Source: Candidatus Eisenbergiella stercorigallinarum (GTDB taxonomy: Bacteria; Bacillota; Clostridia; Lachnospirales; Lachnospiraceae). Taken from it: DNA of 23,110 nucleotides. A program made the position numbers and the translations under genes. The stretch spans positions 1 through 23,110 of the forward strand of contig DWUW01000229.1 in assembly GCA_019120525.1 (NCBI GenBank). Reading direction: 5' to 3'. The notes beneath the pieces are model-generated. The model was not told where the DNA came from. It saw nothing but the letters and a program-made list of their open reading frames with translations, and did not search any database. The stretch's first letter is position 1; each line of letters begins with the position of its first letter. This document shows, piece after piece, positions 14,777-23,087 of the stretch.

Positions 14777-15457
14777 TCAGATCTCGGCAGGCTTTCCGGT
14801 TTCGGCCGCGTTCAGGACCGCCATCATATCCCGGACATTCTGTCCGATGTCTCCGTGAAAAACGGCAGAACCCGCAACAATGACATTGGCTCCCGCTTCC
14901 AGGACGGTGGAAACGTTCTGTTTCGTGATCCCTCCGTCTACTTCAATATCCACATTCAGCCCTTTTTCTTTGATCATTTTTCTGGCTTCCCGGATCCTTT
15001 CCGTAGAAGCTGGAAGATATCTCTGTCCGCCAAAACCGGGCTCCACCGTCATCACAAGAAGCATATCGATCTTATCCAGATACTTTTCCACACTGCGGAT
15101 GGGCGTAGCCGGCTTAACCGACAGCCCGGCCTTCCTGCCAAGGCTGTGGATCCAGTCCAGGGTTTCCTCAACATTACTGCAGGCCTCCACATGCACGGTA
15201 ATGATATCCGCCCCGCTTCTGGCAAAATCAGCCGCGTATCTGGTCGGTTCTTCCACCATCAGGTGCACGTCAAAAATCATGTCCGTATATTTTCTCAGAG
15301 ATGAGACCACGCACATGCCGAAAGAGATGGAAGGCACAAACATGCCGTCCATGATATCAATATGCAGATACTGCGCCCCGGCCTGCTCCGCCAGGTCGAT
15401 CTGTTCTCCCAGCCGTGCGCAGTCGGCCGCCAGGATCGATGGAGATAGTATATTCAT
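14777..15457 (-). CDS. rpe: Ribulose-phosphate 3-epimerase
   Basis: Rpe interconverts D-ribulose-5-phosphate and D-xylulose-5-phosphate. The 226-residue product has the family layout: SPSILAAD at the start (Ser7), His32 and Asp34 in HIDIMDGMFVPS, His65 in FDVHLMVEEP, MTVEPGFGGQ at 136-145 and the second catalytic Asp174 in EVDGGI. It lies in the arabinose array behind the transketolase pair, where it would let xylulose-5-P equilibrate with ribulose-5-P. The start ATG has GAGGG close upstream. Confidence 0.95.
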   Translation of the reverse strand: MNILSPSILAADCARLGEQIDLAEQAGAQYLHIDIMDGMFVPSISFGMCVVSSLRKYTDMIFDVHLMVEEPTRYAADFARSGADIITVHVEACSNVEETLDWIHSLGRKAGLSVKPATPIRSVEKYLDKIDMLLVMTVEPGFGGQRYLPASTERIREARKMIKEKGLNVDIEVDGGITKQNVSTVLEAGANVIVAGSAVFHGDIGQNVRDMMAVLNAAETGKPAEI

Positions 15458-15511
15458 ATTCCCTCATTTCTCTGCTGCCGCAGGGCAGCTTTCCCCTTCC
15501 TGAAACAACGG

Positions 15512-15541
15512 CTGCCGGCCTCCCACAAAGGACGCCGGCAG
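15512..15541 (-). repeat. Hairpin between transketolase C subunit and rpe
   Basis: CTGCCGGC (15512-15519) pairs with GCCGGCAG (15534-15541) around a 14-base loop within the 162-bp gap 15458-15619. A smaller GCTGCC/GGCAGC hairpin lies nearer rpe. On the minus strand the larger one is followed by CCGTTGTTTC, a poor T-run, so termination would be partial at best. Confidence 0.45.
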
Positions 15542-15619
15542 GTCTTCCCTTTATCCTGTCCAGGCGGCACGTGCCCGCGGTATTTCCCGCAGGCTCCTTC
15601 CGCGTCAGGAAAAAAGGTA

Positions 15620-16573
15620 TTATTTTACAAAATCCTTTACTTTCGCGTAGATTCCTTCTCCGTCCAGGCCATACTTCGCGACCAGTTCGGAAGCCGTTCC
15701 GGATTCTCCGAACACATCGTTGATACCAATGCGCAGGACGGGAGTGGGGGCCTTCTCGGAAAGCGCCTCGCAGACCGCTCCGCCCAGGCCGCCGATGATG
15801 GTATGTTCTTCCGCCGTCACCACTTTTCCGGTCTTTTTCGCGGACTTCACGATGAGCTCCGTATCCAGGGGCTTGATGGTGTGGATATTGATGACTTCCG
15901 CGCTGATGCCGTCGGCAGCCAGCTTATCCGCCGCTTCCAGTGCGGAAGAAACACAGATGCCGGTGGCGACGATGGTCACGTCGCTGCCTTCCCGCAAGAC
16001 CTCTCCCTTTCCGATCTCGAACTTATAGTCCTCCCTGTCGTTGATGATCGGAACCGCCGCGCGTCCGAAGCGCAGGTAAACAGGGCCCACATATTCGATG
16101 GCCGCCTGCACCGCAGCTCTCGCTTCCACCGCGTCGCTGGGATTGATCACCACCATTCCGGGAATGGCGCGCATCAGGGCGATATCCTCCAGGCACTGGT
16201 GGGAAGCGCCGTCTTCCCCTACGGTAATGCCTGCATGGGTAGCGCCGATCTTCACGTTCAGATGAGGATAGCCGATGGAATTGCGCACCTGCTCGTAAGC
16301 GCGTCCGGACGCGAACATGGCAAAGGTGCTGGCGAAGGGGATCTTTCCCACGGTGGAAAGCCCTGCCGCGATTCCCATCATATTGCATTCCGCGATACCG
16401 CAGTCAATGTGGCGGTCCGGATAAACCTTCTGAAACGCATCCGTTTTCGTAGCATTTGCCAGATCCGCATCCAGGACCACCAGGTCAGGATACTGTGCGC
16501 CGAATTCCGCGAGCGCCTTGCCATAGGCTTCTCTGGTCGCCATTTTCTGAACCGTCTTCGTTACTTCTGACAT
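15620..16573 (-). CDS. Transketolase C-terminal subunit
   Basis: This is one half of a split transketolase that moves two-carbon units between pentose phosphates, using thiamine diphosphate. The 317 residues cover the pyrimidine-binding domain and the C-terminal transketolase domain. The conserved Glu that activates the cofactor is Glu62 in DCGIAECNMMGIAAGL. TVGEDGASHQCLEDIALMR and INPSDAVEA follow in order. It works as a complex with the product of the upstream gene, whose last 13 bases it overlaps, which suggests coupled translation. AGGTGA is the ribosome site. 1-deoxyxylulose-5-P synthase relatives share this domain, but the split form and context favour transketolase. Confidence 0.94.
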   Translation of the reverse strand: MSEVTKTVQKMATREAYGKALAEFGAQYPDLVVLDADLANATKTDAFQKVYPDRHIDCGIAECNMMGIAAGLSTVGKIPFASTFAMFASGRAYEQVRNSIGYPHLNVKIGATHAGITVGEDGASHQCLEDIALMRAIPGMVVINPSDAVEARAAVQAAIEYVGPVYLRFGRAAVPIINDREDYKFEIGKGEVLREGSDVTIVATGICVSSALEAADKLAADGISAEVINIHTIKPLDTELIVKSAKKTGKVVTAEEHTIIGGLGGAVCEALSEKAPTPVLRIGINDVFGESGTASELVAKYGLDGEGIYAKVKDFVK

Positions 16574-17397
16574 AATGCTTCACCTGCTTTCTCCAAATCT
16601 GCCATGGCAACCGCGAACTGCTCATCGTTGGGAGCCTTTCCGTGCCACTCCGCTTTGCCTTCCATAAAGGAAACGCCCTTGCCCTTCACGCTGTGGGCGA
16701 TGATCGCCGTGGGCATGCCCTTCGTTTCTCTCGCTTCCTGAAACGCGGCGCGCAGTTCGTTGAAATCATGCGCGTTCACGTTGATCACATGGAAATTAAA
16801 GGCTTCAAATTTCTTATCGATCGGGTACGGGGAGCAGACCTTGTCAATGGGTCCGTCGATCTGCAGGCCATTGTTGTCCACGATCACCACCAGGTTGTCC
16901 AGCTTGTGGAAGCCTGCGAACATGGCGGCCTCCCAGACCTGTCCCTCTTCGATCTCACCGTCTCCCAGAAGCGTATAGACACGATAGTCCCTGTTGTCCA
17001 GCTTGCCGCCAAGCGCCATTCCCACAGCCGCGGAAATGCCCTGTCCCAGGGAACCGCTGGACATGTCAACGCCGGGGGTATACTGCTTGCTGGGATGGCC
17101 CTGCAGATAGGAGCCAAGATGCCTGAGCGTAGTCAGGTCCTCCACCGGAAAATATCCTCTGTGCGCCAGCGTAGAGTACAGTCCCGGAGCGTTATGGCCC
17201 TTGGAAAGCACAAAACGGTCCCTTTCCGGCATATCCGGATTCTTCGGGTCGATATTCATCTCTTCAAAATAGAGATAGGTAAAAATGTCTGCTGCCGAGA
17301 GGGATCCGCCGGGATGGCCGCATTTGGCGCTGTGTACGCCGGTAATGATCCCCTTGCGGATCTCGTTCGCCATTTTGGCGAGTTCAAGATTCTCCAT
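16561..17397 (-). CDS. Transketolase N-terminal subunit
   Basis: This 278-residue subunit carries the diphosphate-binding half of split transketolase. GHPGGS is at 27-32, GSLGQGISAAVGMA at 115-128, and the cofactor motif begins GDGEIEEGQ at 145 and ends at VDNNGLQIDG near 173-182. The start ATG at 17397 is preceded by GGAGG at 8 bp; 31 extra in-frame codons upstream are Arg-rich and unlike the family. It overlaps the C-subunit gene by 13 bases. Placement directly behind araD links arabinose-derived xylulose-5-P to sedoheptulose-7-P, glyceraldehyde-3-P and erythrose-4-P. Confidence 0.95.
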   Translation of the reverse strand: MENLELAKMANEIRKGIITGVHSAKCGHPGGSLSAADIFTYLYFEEMNIDPKNPDMPERDRFVLSKGHNAPGLYSTLAHRGYFPVEDLTTLRHLGSYLQGHPSKQYTPGVDMSSGSLGQGISAAVGMALGGKLDNRDYRVYTLLGDGEIEEGQVWEAAMFAGFHKLDNLVVIVDNNGLQIDGPIDKVCSPYPIDKKFEAFNFHVINVNAHDFNELRAAFQEARETKGMPTAIIAHSVKGKGVSFMEGKAEWHGKAPNDEQFAVAMADLEKAGEALCQK

Positions 17398-17513
17398 GAA
17401 ATTTTCCTCCGTCTTTGTGATTGGAAGCAGCCCGCGCCGCCGCCTCCTGCCGTCTGGCATGACAGGGAACGGGCCGTGCGCCGGCTTCATCCGGCTGCAT
17501 CCAGTAGTTTACA

Positions 17514-18218
17514 TCATTTTACCCCGCTTTGTCCATAGTAAGCGTTGGCGCCGTGCTTCCTGTAATAATGTTTATCCTGAAGTTCCTGGGGCGCAGGCTG
17601 GATACGGGGATTGATGGTCTCCGCGCGGTAAGCCATTTTGGCGACTTCTTCCAGGACAACGGCGTTGTGGACAGCCTCATGGGCGTCCTTTCCCCAGGCG
17701 AAGGGGCCATGGTTCTTGCACAGAACACAGGGAACCGCCGCGGGATCCTTTCCCATTGCCTTAAATTCGTTCACGATCAGATGGCCGGTATTTTCCTCAT
17801 AGGCCTCGTCGATCTCCTCTTTGGTCAGGCATCTCAGACAGGGAACCTCTCCGTAGATATAGTCCGCGTGGGTGGTCCCGTAACAGGGGATGCTCCTGCC
17901 CGCCTGCGCCCAGCTGGTCGCGTAGGAGGAGTGGGTGTGGACGATCCCTCCGATTTCCGGAAACGCCTTGTAAAGCTCCACATGGGTCGCGGTATCGGAA
18001 GAGGGATTGTATTTTCCTTCCACCTTATTTCCGTTCAGGTCCACGATGACCATGTCGTCCGGAGTGAGCTTATCATAGTCCACGCCGCTGGGCTTAATGG
18101 CGAACAGCCCGCTTTCTCTGTCGATCTCGCTCACATTTCCCCAGGTAAAGGTCACAAGCCCATACTTGGGCAGAAGCATATTGGCTTCATAGACTCTTTT
18201 TTTCAGCTCTTCTAACAT
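17514..18218 (-). CDS. araD: L-ribulose-5-phosphate 4-epimerase
   Basis: AraD converts L-ribulose-5-phosphate to D-xylulose-5-phosphate by a retro-aldol step on a zinc ion. The 234-residue class II aldolase-fold protein has zinc ligands His94 and His96 in HTHSSYATSW and His170 in CKNHGPFAWG. The conserved Asp75 is in NPSSDTATH. GNVSEID and KPSGVDY are the phosphate-binding loops. The length matches E. coli AraD (231 residues). It lies between the kinase and transketolase genes, with a 116-bp gap downstream and a 71-bp gap upstream that contains a strong hairpin. Confidence 0.96.
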   Translation of the reverse strand: MLEELKKRVYEANMLLPKYGLVTFTWGNVSEIDRESGLFAIKPSGVDYDKLTPDDMVIVDLNGNKVEGKYNPSSDTATHVELYKAFPEIGGIVHTHSSYATSWAQAGRSIPCYGTTHADYIYGEVPCLRCLTKEEIDEAYEENTGHLIVNEFKAMGKDPAAVPCVLCKNHGPFAWGKDAHEAVHNAVVLEEVAKMAYRAETINPRIQPAPQELQDKHYYRKHGANAYYGQSGVK

Positions 18219-18234
18219 GTTAACTGCCTTTCCG

Positions 18235-18260
18235 GGCCGGGCCTCTTACATGGCCCGGCC
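18235..18260 (-). repeat. Perfect intercistronic hairpin between the kinase and araD
   Basis: GGCCGGGCC (18235-18243) and GGCCCGGCC (18252-18260) form a 9-bp all-GC stem with an 8-base loop. No T-run follows on the minus strand. It resembles hairpins that protect upstream mRNA ends or mark processing sites, and it may tune araA and kinase levels against araD and transketolase levels. Confidence 0.7.
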
Positions 18261-18289
18261 TCTGTCAATCCGATTCTTTCCGACGTTTC

Positions 18290-19882
18290 CTAAATCAGCG
18301 TTTCCACAGCCGCTTTTTCAATGGGAAGCCCGGCCGCATAGCGCTTCACGAACACGTTGAAGCCTTCCACATCCTTTTCATCGGGATTCAGGGTTACGCC
18401 CTCCTGTCCGGCAAATACGGCGCGGTTCAGGAAATCGGCAAGGCTCTCTCCTTCTTTCTTATGCAGCATATAGGAAGCCAGCAGGGCAATGCCCCACGCG
18501 CCGCCCTCTCCCGCCGTCTCCATGACGGTAACGGGCGCGTTGACCGCCGCGGCCAGGATCTTCTGGCCCACCTCTTTTGTCTTGAACAGGCCGCCATGGC
18601 CCATCAGACGGTCGATCTGCACGCCTTCTCCCTTCAGCAGGATGTCCAGGCCGGTTTTCAGGGCGCCCAGGGAGGTGAACAGATGCACGCGCATGAAGTT
18701 CGCCAGGTTAAAGCGGCTTTCCGGATTTCTCACGAACAGCGGACGGCCCTCTTCAAAGCCGGTGATATGCTCCCCGGAAAAATAGTTGTAAGCCAGCAGG
18801 CCGCCGCAGTCCGGATCCCCCTCCAGAGCCTTGCGGTACAGGGTCCCGAACAGGTCGTTTCTGTCCACCTTCATGCCGAAGGCCTCCGTGAATTCCGCGA
18901 AAAGGCTGATCCACGCGTTCAGGTCGGAGGTGCAGTTATTGCAGTGCACCATGGCGACAGCGCTTCCGTCGGGAGTGGTCACCATATCGATCTCGGGATG
19001 GACTGCCTTCAGGTCCTTCTCCAGGACCACCATGGCGAATACGCTGGTTCCGGCAGATACGTTGCCGGTGCGCTTCGCCACGCTGTTGGTGGCAGTCATG
19101 CCGGTTCCCGCGTCTCCCTCCGGAGGGCAGACAGGGATGCCGGCCTTCAGGTTCCCGCTCACATCCAGAAGCTTCGCGCCTTCCTCCGTCAGCGTGCCCG
19201 CAGGCTCACCCGCAAGGAGGATCTCCGGCAGGATAGCGGAGAGCGTCCAGGGATACCCCTTGTCCGCGATCAGCTTTTCAAAGGTATCGATCATGGCCGC
19301 GTTGTACTGCTTCGTCTGCGCGTCGATGGGAAGCATCCCCGCCGCCTCGCCGATGCCAAGGACCTTCCTTCCGGTCAGCTTCCAGTGTACATAACCCGCC
19401 AGGGTGGTCAGGTACGCGATATCCTTTACATGCTCCTCCCCGTTCAGGATCGCCTGATACAGATGGGCAATGCTCCATCTCTGGGGAATGTTGAAATGGA
19501 ATGCCTCCGTCAGCTTCACGGAAGCCTCTTCCGTGATGGTGTTCCTCCAGGTACGGAAAGGCACCAGCATCTCCCCGTTTTTATCAAAAGGAAGATAGCC
19601 GTGCATCATGGCGCTGAAGCCCAGCGCGCCCACCGTGGTCAGGGTAACGCCGTATTTTTCCTGCACATCCTTCGCCATATTGGCATAGCAGTCCTGCAGG
19701 CCGGTCCAGATATCCTCTTTGCTGTAGGTCCAGATATTGTTCTCATAACGGTTTTCCCACTCGTGATCGCCGGACGCGATCGGGGCGTTGTCCTCCCCGA
19801 TCAGCACCGCCTTGATCCTGGTGGAACCAAATTCAATTCCGAGGGTAGTCCTTCCCTCCAAGATCATCTGCTTAATATCCAT
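18290..19882 (-). CDS. FGGY-family sugar kinase, probable L-ribulokinase
   Basis: This 530-residue kinase would phosphorylate L-ribulose to L-ribulose-5-phosphate. The ATP/sugar-binding opening is TLGIEFGSTRIKAVLI (13-28). GFSAMMHGYLPFDK marks the N-terminal FGGY domain. The C-terminal FGGY domain has the nucleotide-binding GHGGLFKTKEVGQKILAAAVNAPV and TAGEGGAWGIALL segments. It is not a close match by eye to E. coli-type AraB. Clostridia are known to carry a non-orthologous ribulokinase (AraK) in this pathway, and I infer that role from its place between araA and araD. Xylulokinase activity is the alternative. GGAGAAGGA precedes the ATG. Only 24 bp separate it from araA. Confidence 0.85.
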   Translation of the reverse strand: MDIKQMILEGRTTLGIEFGSTRIKAVLIGEDNAPIASGDHEWENRYENNIWTYSKEDIWTGLQDCYANMAKDVQEKYGVTLTTVGALGFSAMMHGYLPFDKNGEMLVPFRTWRNTITEEASVKLTEAFHFNIPQRWSIAHLYQAILNGEEHVKDIAYLTTLAGYVHWKLTGRKVLGIGEAAGMLPIDAQTKQYNAAMIDTFEKLIADKGYPWTLSAILPEILLAGEPAGTLTEEGAKLLDVSGNLKAGIPVCPPEGDAGTGMTATNSVAKRTGNVSAGTSVFAMVVLEKDLKAVHPEIDMVTTPDGSAVAMVHCNNCTSDLNAWISLFAEFTEAFGMKVDRNDLFGTLYRKALEGDPDCGGLLAYNYFSGEHITGFEEGRPLFVRNPESRFNLANFMRVHLFTSLGALKTGLDILLKGEGVQIDRLMGHGGLFKTKEVGQKILAAAVNAPVTVMETAGEGGAWGIALLASYMLHKKEGESLADFLNRAVFAGQEGVTLNPDEKDVEGFNVFVKRYAAGLPIEKAAVETLI

Positions 19883-19906
19883 TTTCCTTCTCCATCCGTT
19901 TTTATA

Positions 19907-21403
19907 TTATCTGTAATAAATGCTGTTCCAGCGAAGCTCGTTCTTCAGGCCCTTAATGGTGGTGTTCTTATCGATGACCACGCTCTCGATTCCCATAGCG
20001 TCCGCCCAGTCAACCATCTGATCAACGGTCAGATCGTAAGAGAACGCGGTATGATGGGCGCCTCCTGCCAGGATCCAGGCCTGCGCGCCGACTGCCAGAT
20101 CCGGTTCGGGCGTCCAGAAAGCCGTAGCGACAGGAAGCTTGGGCATTTCCTTCTCGCACTTCTTGCAGTTCACCGCATTGATGATGAGACGGAAACGGTT
20201 TCCAAGATCCACCAGGGAAGTGGCTACCGCGGGGCCGGTCTTGGAAGTAAATACCAGACGGGCGGGATCCTCCCTGTTCCCCATGGACAGAGGCTGTACC
20301 TTGATGGAAATCGGGCCGTCCGCGATGGTCGGGCAAACCTCAAGCATATGCGCCTCCAGGACGCCTTCCTTGCCGGGAACCAGGTTGTAGGTATAGTCTT
20401 CCATAAAGGAAGTTCCCTTCGCGTTCGGGGTACCTGCCGCCATGATCTTCATCAGGCGTACCATGGCCGCCGTCTTCCAGTCGCCTTCTCCGCCGAAGCC
20501 GTAGCCCTTCTCCATCAGTCTCTGGATGGCAAGGCCCGGAAGCTGCTTCAGTCCTCCCAGCATGCCGAAGTGGGTCACGATAGCCTGATAGTTCCCATCC
20601 TCCAGGAACTTCTCCAGGCCGATCTCGATCCTGGCCTGCTCCGCCACATGTCTCCTGAATTCCTCCGGATCCCTTCCCTCCAGAAGAATGTTGTATCTGC
20701 TGTAATATTCCTCCACCAGAGCGTCCACGTCGCCCTGCGCCACGGCGTCCACATATTCCACCGCGTCGTTCACGCAGTAGTGGTCGATCTCCCAGCCGAA
20801 CTTGATCTCCGCTTCCACCTTGTCGCCTTCGGTCACGGCAACGTTGTTCATGTTATCGCCGATCCTGCAGACTCTGATGTGGGAGGACTCCATCACGCCG
20901 ATGGCCGTTCTCATCCAGCTTCCCAGAGCATCCTGAACGGCAGGGCTTGCCCAGTGGCCCACGATCACCTTACGCTCGATCCCCATGCGGGATACGATAT
21001 GGCCGTATTCCCTGTCGCCGTGGGCGGACTGGTTCTCATTCATGAAATCCATATCGATGGTATCATAAGGGATCTCTTCATTAAACTGAGTGTGCAGATG
21101 GCACAGAGGCTTTCTGTACTCCTTCAGGCCCAGGATCCACATCTTGGCCGGGGAGAAGGTGTGCATCCAGGTGATCACGCCCGCGCACTCCGGATCCTCG
21201 TTCGCCGCGTTCAGCGTCCTTCTGATGGTGGCAGGGTCGATCAGGGTGGGCTTTAACACCACTTCAAAGGGAAGCCTTCCTGAAGCGTTTAAGCCCTCCA
21301 CGATCTTCGCGGAATGCTCCGCCACCTTTCTCAGGCACTCGTCTCCGTACAGATCCTGAGATCCGGTACAGAACCAGAACTTGTAATTTGCTCCTGTTTT
21401 CAT
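19907..21403 (-). CDS. araA: L-arabinose isomerase
   Basis: AraA isomerises L-arabinose to L-ribulose in a metal-dependent reaction in the cytoplasm. The 498-residue product has the expected length (E. coli 500). Its metal and catalytic residues are in place: Glu306 in GFGGEGDWK, Glu335 in SFMEDYTY, His352 in EAHMLEV and His450 in GGAHHTAFS. The start ATG is preceded by AAGGAGG at about 9 bp. It follows araR by 51 bp with no terminator or promoter visible between them, so regulator and enzymes probably share a transcript. Confidence 0.97.
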   Translation of the reverse strand: MKTGANYKFWFCTGSQDLYGDECLRKVAEHSAKIVEGLNASGRLPFEVVLKPTLIDPATIRRTLNAANEDPECAGVITWMHTFSPAKMWILGLKEYRKPLCHLHTQFNEEIPYDTIDMDFMNENQSAHGDREYGHIVSRMGIERKVIVGHWASPAVQDALGSWMRTAIGVMESSHIRVCRIGDNMNNVAVTEGDKVEAEIKFGWEIDHYCVNDAVEYVDAVAQGDVDALVEEYYSRYNILLEGRDPEEFRRHVAEQARIEIGLEKFLEDGNYQAIVTHFGMLGGLKQLPGLAIQRLMEKGYGFGGEGDWKTAAMVRLMKIMAAGTPNAKGTSFMEDYTYNLVPGKEGVLEAHMLEVCPTIADGPISIKVQPLSMGNREDPARLVFTSKTGPAVATSLVDLGNRFRLIINAVNCKKCEKEMPKLPVATAFWTPEPDLAVGAQAWILAGGAHHTAFSYDLTVDQMVDWADAMGIESVVIDKNTTIKGLKNELRWNSIYYR

Positions 21404-21454
21404 GTTTCTCTACCTCCTTGTTTTGGTTTCTCTGTTATCTATGCTGAAAAAAAT

Positions 21455-22534
21455 TCAAAACAGCCTTTTCACCGAATCCCGCTCCACGATCTCTGCCTCA
21501 AATTCGCAGGTCGCGTCGAAGCTCCTGTTCTTCATCAGGGCGAGCAGATTCTCCGCCGCCTTCTCACCCAGCCGGTCCGCCGGATGATGGACGCTCGTCA
21601 GCCGGGTATCCGACAGCTCCGCCAGCTCCGAATCATCGACGCTGATCAGGGAAATGTCCCCGGGTATGCCAAGCCCCTCCTCTTTCAGAAGGTTCTCCAA
21701 CAAAAAAGCCAGCTTGTCGTTATAGCAGAAAACAGCCGTACAGTCCCGGAAGGAGCGAAGGACCGCCGCCCGGCAGTCGGAAAAATTCTTCTCGCCCTCC
21801 GTATCCAGCCACATGGTCCCGCGGTCCCCGGCCGGAATCCCCAGCCTTCTGCACGCGGCCAGATATCCTTCATATCTCAGGCGCCCCTGCCCATCGTCAA
21901 GCTTCATCAGGGCTCCGATCCTCTTATGCCCAGCCTGTGCCAGATACTCCACCGCCCGCTCCGCCGCCTGGCGGTCATTTAACGTCACGTGCGGCAGAGA
22001 CAGCTCCCGGTAATAGCTGTTGATGAACAGGATGGGGATGCCCCGCTCCGCCAGCGTCCGGATCAGGGGCAGGTTGGGATTCGGCAGACCGCTCTTGGTG
22101 GCCTCCATGATGATCCCGCCCACATCGTCCCTTCTGACGATGTCTTCCAGCACGATCCGTTCCCGCTCCAGAAGATTGTTGGTAAAAGCGATCTGGACGG
22201 AATAGCCTCTCTCAAACAGATAATTCTCAATCCCCTGTATGGTCCTGGGGAAAATATAGCTGTCCACATAGGTGGAGATCACCGCGATCCTTGTCCGGTT
22301 CTCCGGCGGCATTTCCCGGAAGCCCTTCACATAGGTGCCGCTTCCCCGCCGGCGGGCAAGAAGCCCTTCCTCCTCCAGCAGGCTGAGCGCGTGCCGCACG
22401 GTCTGCCGGGAACAGCCGTACGCCGCTGTCAGCTCATTTTCCGAGCGCAGCTTCTCTCCCGGCTTCAGTTCCCCTCCCTGAATCCTTTCCCGCAGAAGGG
22501 CGGCAAGCTGCAGGTATTTTGTTTCCTTTTCCAA
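21455..22534 (-). CDS. araR: AraR-type arabinose repressor (GntR DNA-binding / LacI-like sensor)
   Basis: This is a 359-residue regulator (Bacillus AraR has 362). Residues 5-70 are a GntR winged helix: SENELTAAYGCSRQTVRHALSLLEEEGLL followed by the wing RRRGSGTYV. Residues 80-355 are a LacI/periplasmic-binding-like sensor (IAVISTYVDSYIFPRTIQGIE, DRQAAERAVEYLAQAGHKRIG, DDSELAELSDTRLTSV). Family knowledge says L-arabinose releases it from DNA. The start is taken as TTG at 22534, with GGGGAGG 6 bp upstream. An ATG at 22573 would add 13 residues but has no ribosome site, and an ATG at 22732 would add 66. AraR-like boxes lie in its leader, suggesting autoregulation. Confidence 0.92.
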   Translation of the reverse strand: MEKETKYLQLAALLRERIQGGELKPGEKLRSENELTAAYGCSRQTVRHALSLLEEEGLLARRRGSGTYVKGFREMPPENRTRIAVISTYVDSYIFPRTIQGIENYLFERGYSVQIAFTNNLLERERIVLEDIVRRDDVGGIIMEATKSGLPNPNLPLIRTLAERGIPILFINSYYRELSLPHVTLNDRQAAERAVEYLAQAGHKRIGALMKLDDGQGRLRYEGYLAACRRLGIPAGDRGTMWLDTEGEKNFSDCRAAVLRSFRDCTAVFCYNDKLAFLLENLLKEEGLGIPGDISLISVDDSELAELSDTRLTSVHHPADRLGEKAAENLLALMKNRSFDATCEFEAEIVERDSVKRLF

Positions 22535-22601
22535 ACCGCTCCTCCCCTTCTTCCCTTTTCCGGCGAAAATCATGCTTGTCTCACGCAGACTGTCCGCCGC
22601 C

Positions 22602-22643
22602 TCAAGTTGTATCATTGATATTCTCAAAGTTGTATGTACATTT
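22602..22643. promoter_or_regulatory. Candidate AraR operators in the araR leader
   Basis: AGTTGTATGTACATTT (22628-22643) agrees with the Bacillus AraR box ATTTGTACGTACAAAT at 12 of 16 positions, including the TGTA..TACA core. A half-site, TCAAGTTGTAT (22602-22612), lies about 22 bp away, roughly two helical turns. Both are downstream of the promoter start, where a bound repressor would block elongation. Confidence 0.55.
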
Positions 22644-22779
22644 CCATCATTTTTTTGGAAATTGTTCTGTTTTAGGCACAAATTTTCATTTTTCATCCGC
22701 CGTTTCCGGAGCGTCCGGGAAAAATTGTGCATCTTTCCGTCTTATGCCCCTCATTTTTCCGCAAAAATCCGTTAGTTTC

Positions 22780-22808
22780 AATATATTCCATTCCGGGCGG
22801 CATGTCAA
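22780..22808 (-). promoter_or_regulatory. Sigma-A promoter of the araR-araA operon
   Basis: The minus strand has -35 TTGACA (22803-22808), a 17-bp spacer and -10 TATATT (22780-22785). Transcription would start near 22773, leaving a leader of about 240 nt before the TTG start of araR. Confidence 0.8.
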
Positions 22809-22942
22809 TATGATTTTGGGAAAAGCGGGACTATTTTTACGGAAATCCTTCCTCCTTTCCTGTTCCTGGAACCGCACCCCGGAGAAGATCCTGAAGCATT
22901 GAAACAAGTCTTATTCCGTCTCATTGCAGAGAAGATCTGTAG

Positions 22943-22962
22943 TCAAAGTTGTATGATACTTT
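22943..22962. promoter_or_regulatory. Distal AraR-box-like repeat
   Basis: TCAAAGTTGTATG (22943-22955) repeats exactly the 13 bases found at 22624-22636 in the araR leader. It continues as GATACTTT, so that AAAGT..ACTTT and GTAT/ATAC arms flank the centre. It is about 135 bp upstream of the araR -35 and 50 bp upstream of the tRNA promoter. Confidence 0.45.
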
Positions 22963-23013
22963 TTAAGTTCAATCCCCATCCCCAGGCATAAAATATTTTT
23001 TTCAAAAAAAAGC

Positions 23014-23042
23014 TTGACAGTCTGGCCAAAACTGGTTAAAAT
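23014..23042 (+). promoter_or_regulatory. Sigma-A promoter of the tRNA gene
   Basis: TTGACA (23014-23019), a 17-bp spacer and TAAAAT (23037-23042) form a near-consensus promoter. Transcription would start near 23049, about 40 nt before the tRNA 5' end, as is usual for stable RNA. Confidence 0.85.
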
Positions 23043-23087
23043 GATTTTCGTTGCAGGCGGCTGCAGAACATACATGAGGCAGTACAG

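Larger units (their letters stand above)
22535..23013. promoter_or_regulatory. Regulatory region upstream of araR, no gene
   Basis: No credible gene lies between the araR start and the tRNA promoter. The stretch holds the araR promoter, a leader of about 240 nt and three TTGTAT-containing repeats, described separately. A minus-strand frame at 22686-22907 encodes a basic 73-residue peptide without recognisable features and is not called. Confidence 0.6.

Noticed and set aside
18461..21256. Plus-strand open frame of 931 codons opposite araA and the kinase gene
   Set aside because: It is a shadow created by the GC-rich codons of two well-supported enzymes. The product is His/Arg/Gln-rich with no domain.
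22535..22732. Extended N-terminus of AraR from an ATG at 22732
   Set aside because: The extra residues are not typical of GntR regulators, and the leader holds AraR-like boxes. The TTG at 22534 has a strong ribosome site.
22535..22808. CcpA (cre) site near the araR promoter
   Set aside because: No stretch matches the cre consensus acceptably when read by eye on either strand.
22686..22907. Minus-strand open frame of 73 codons upstream of araR
   Set aside because: It spans the araR promoter, has no ribosome site and no family features.
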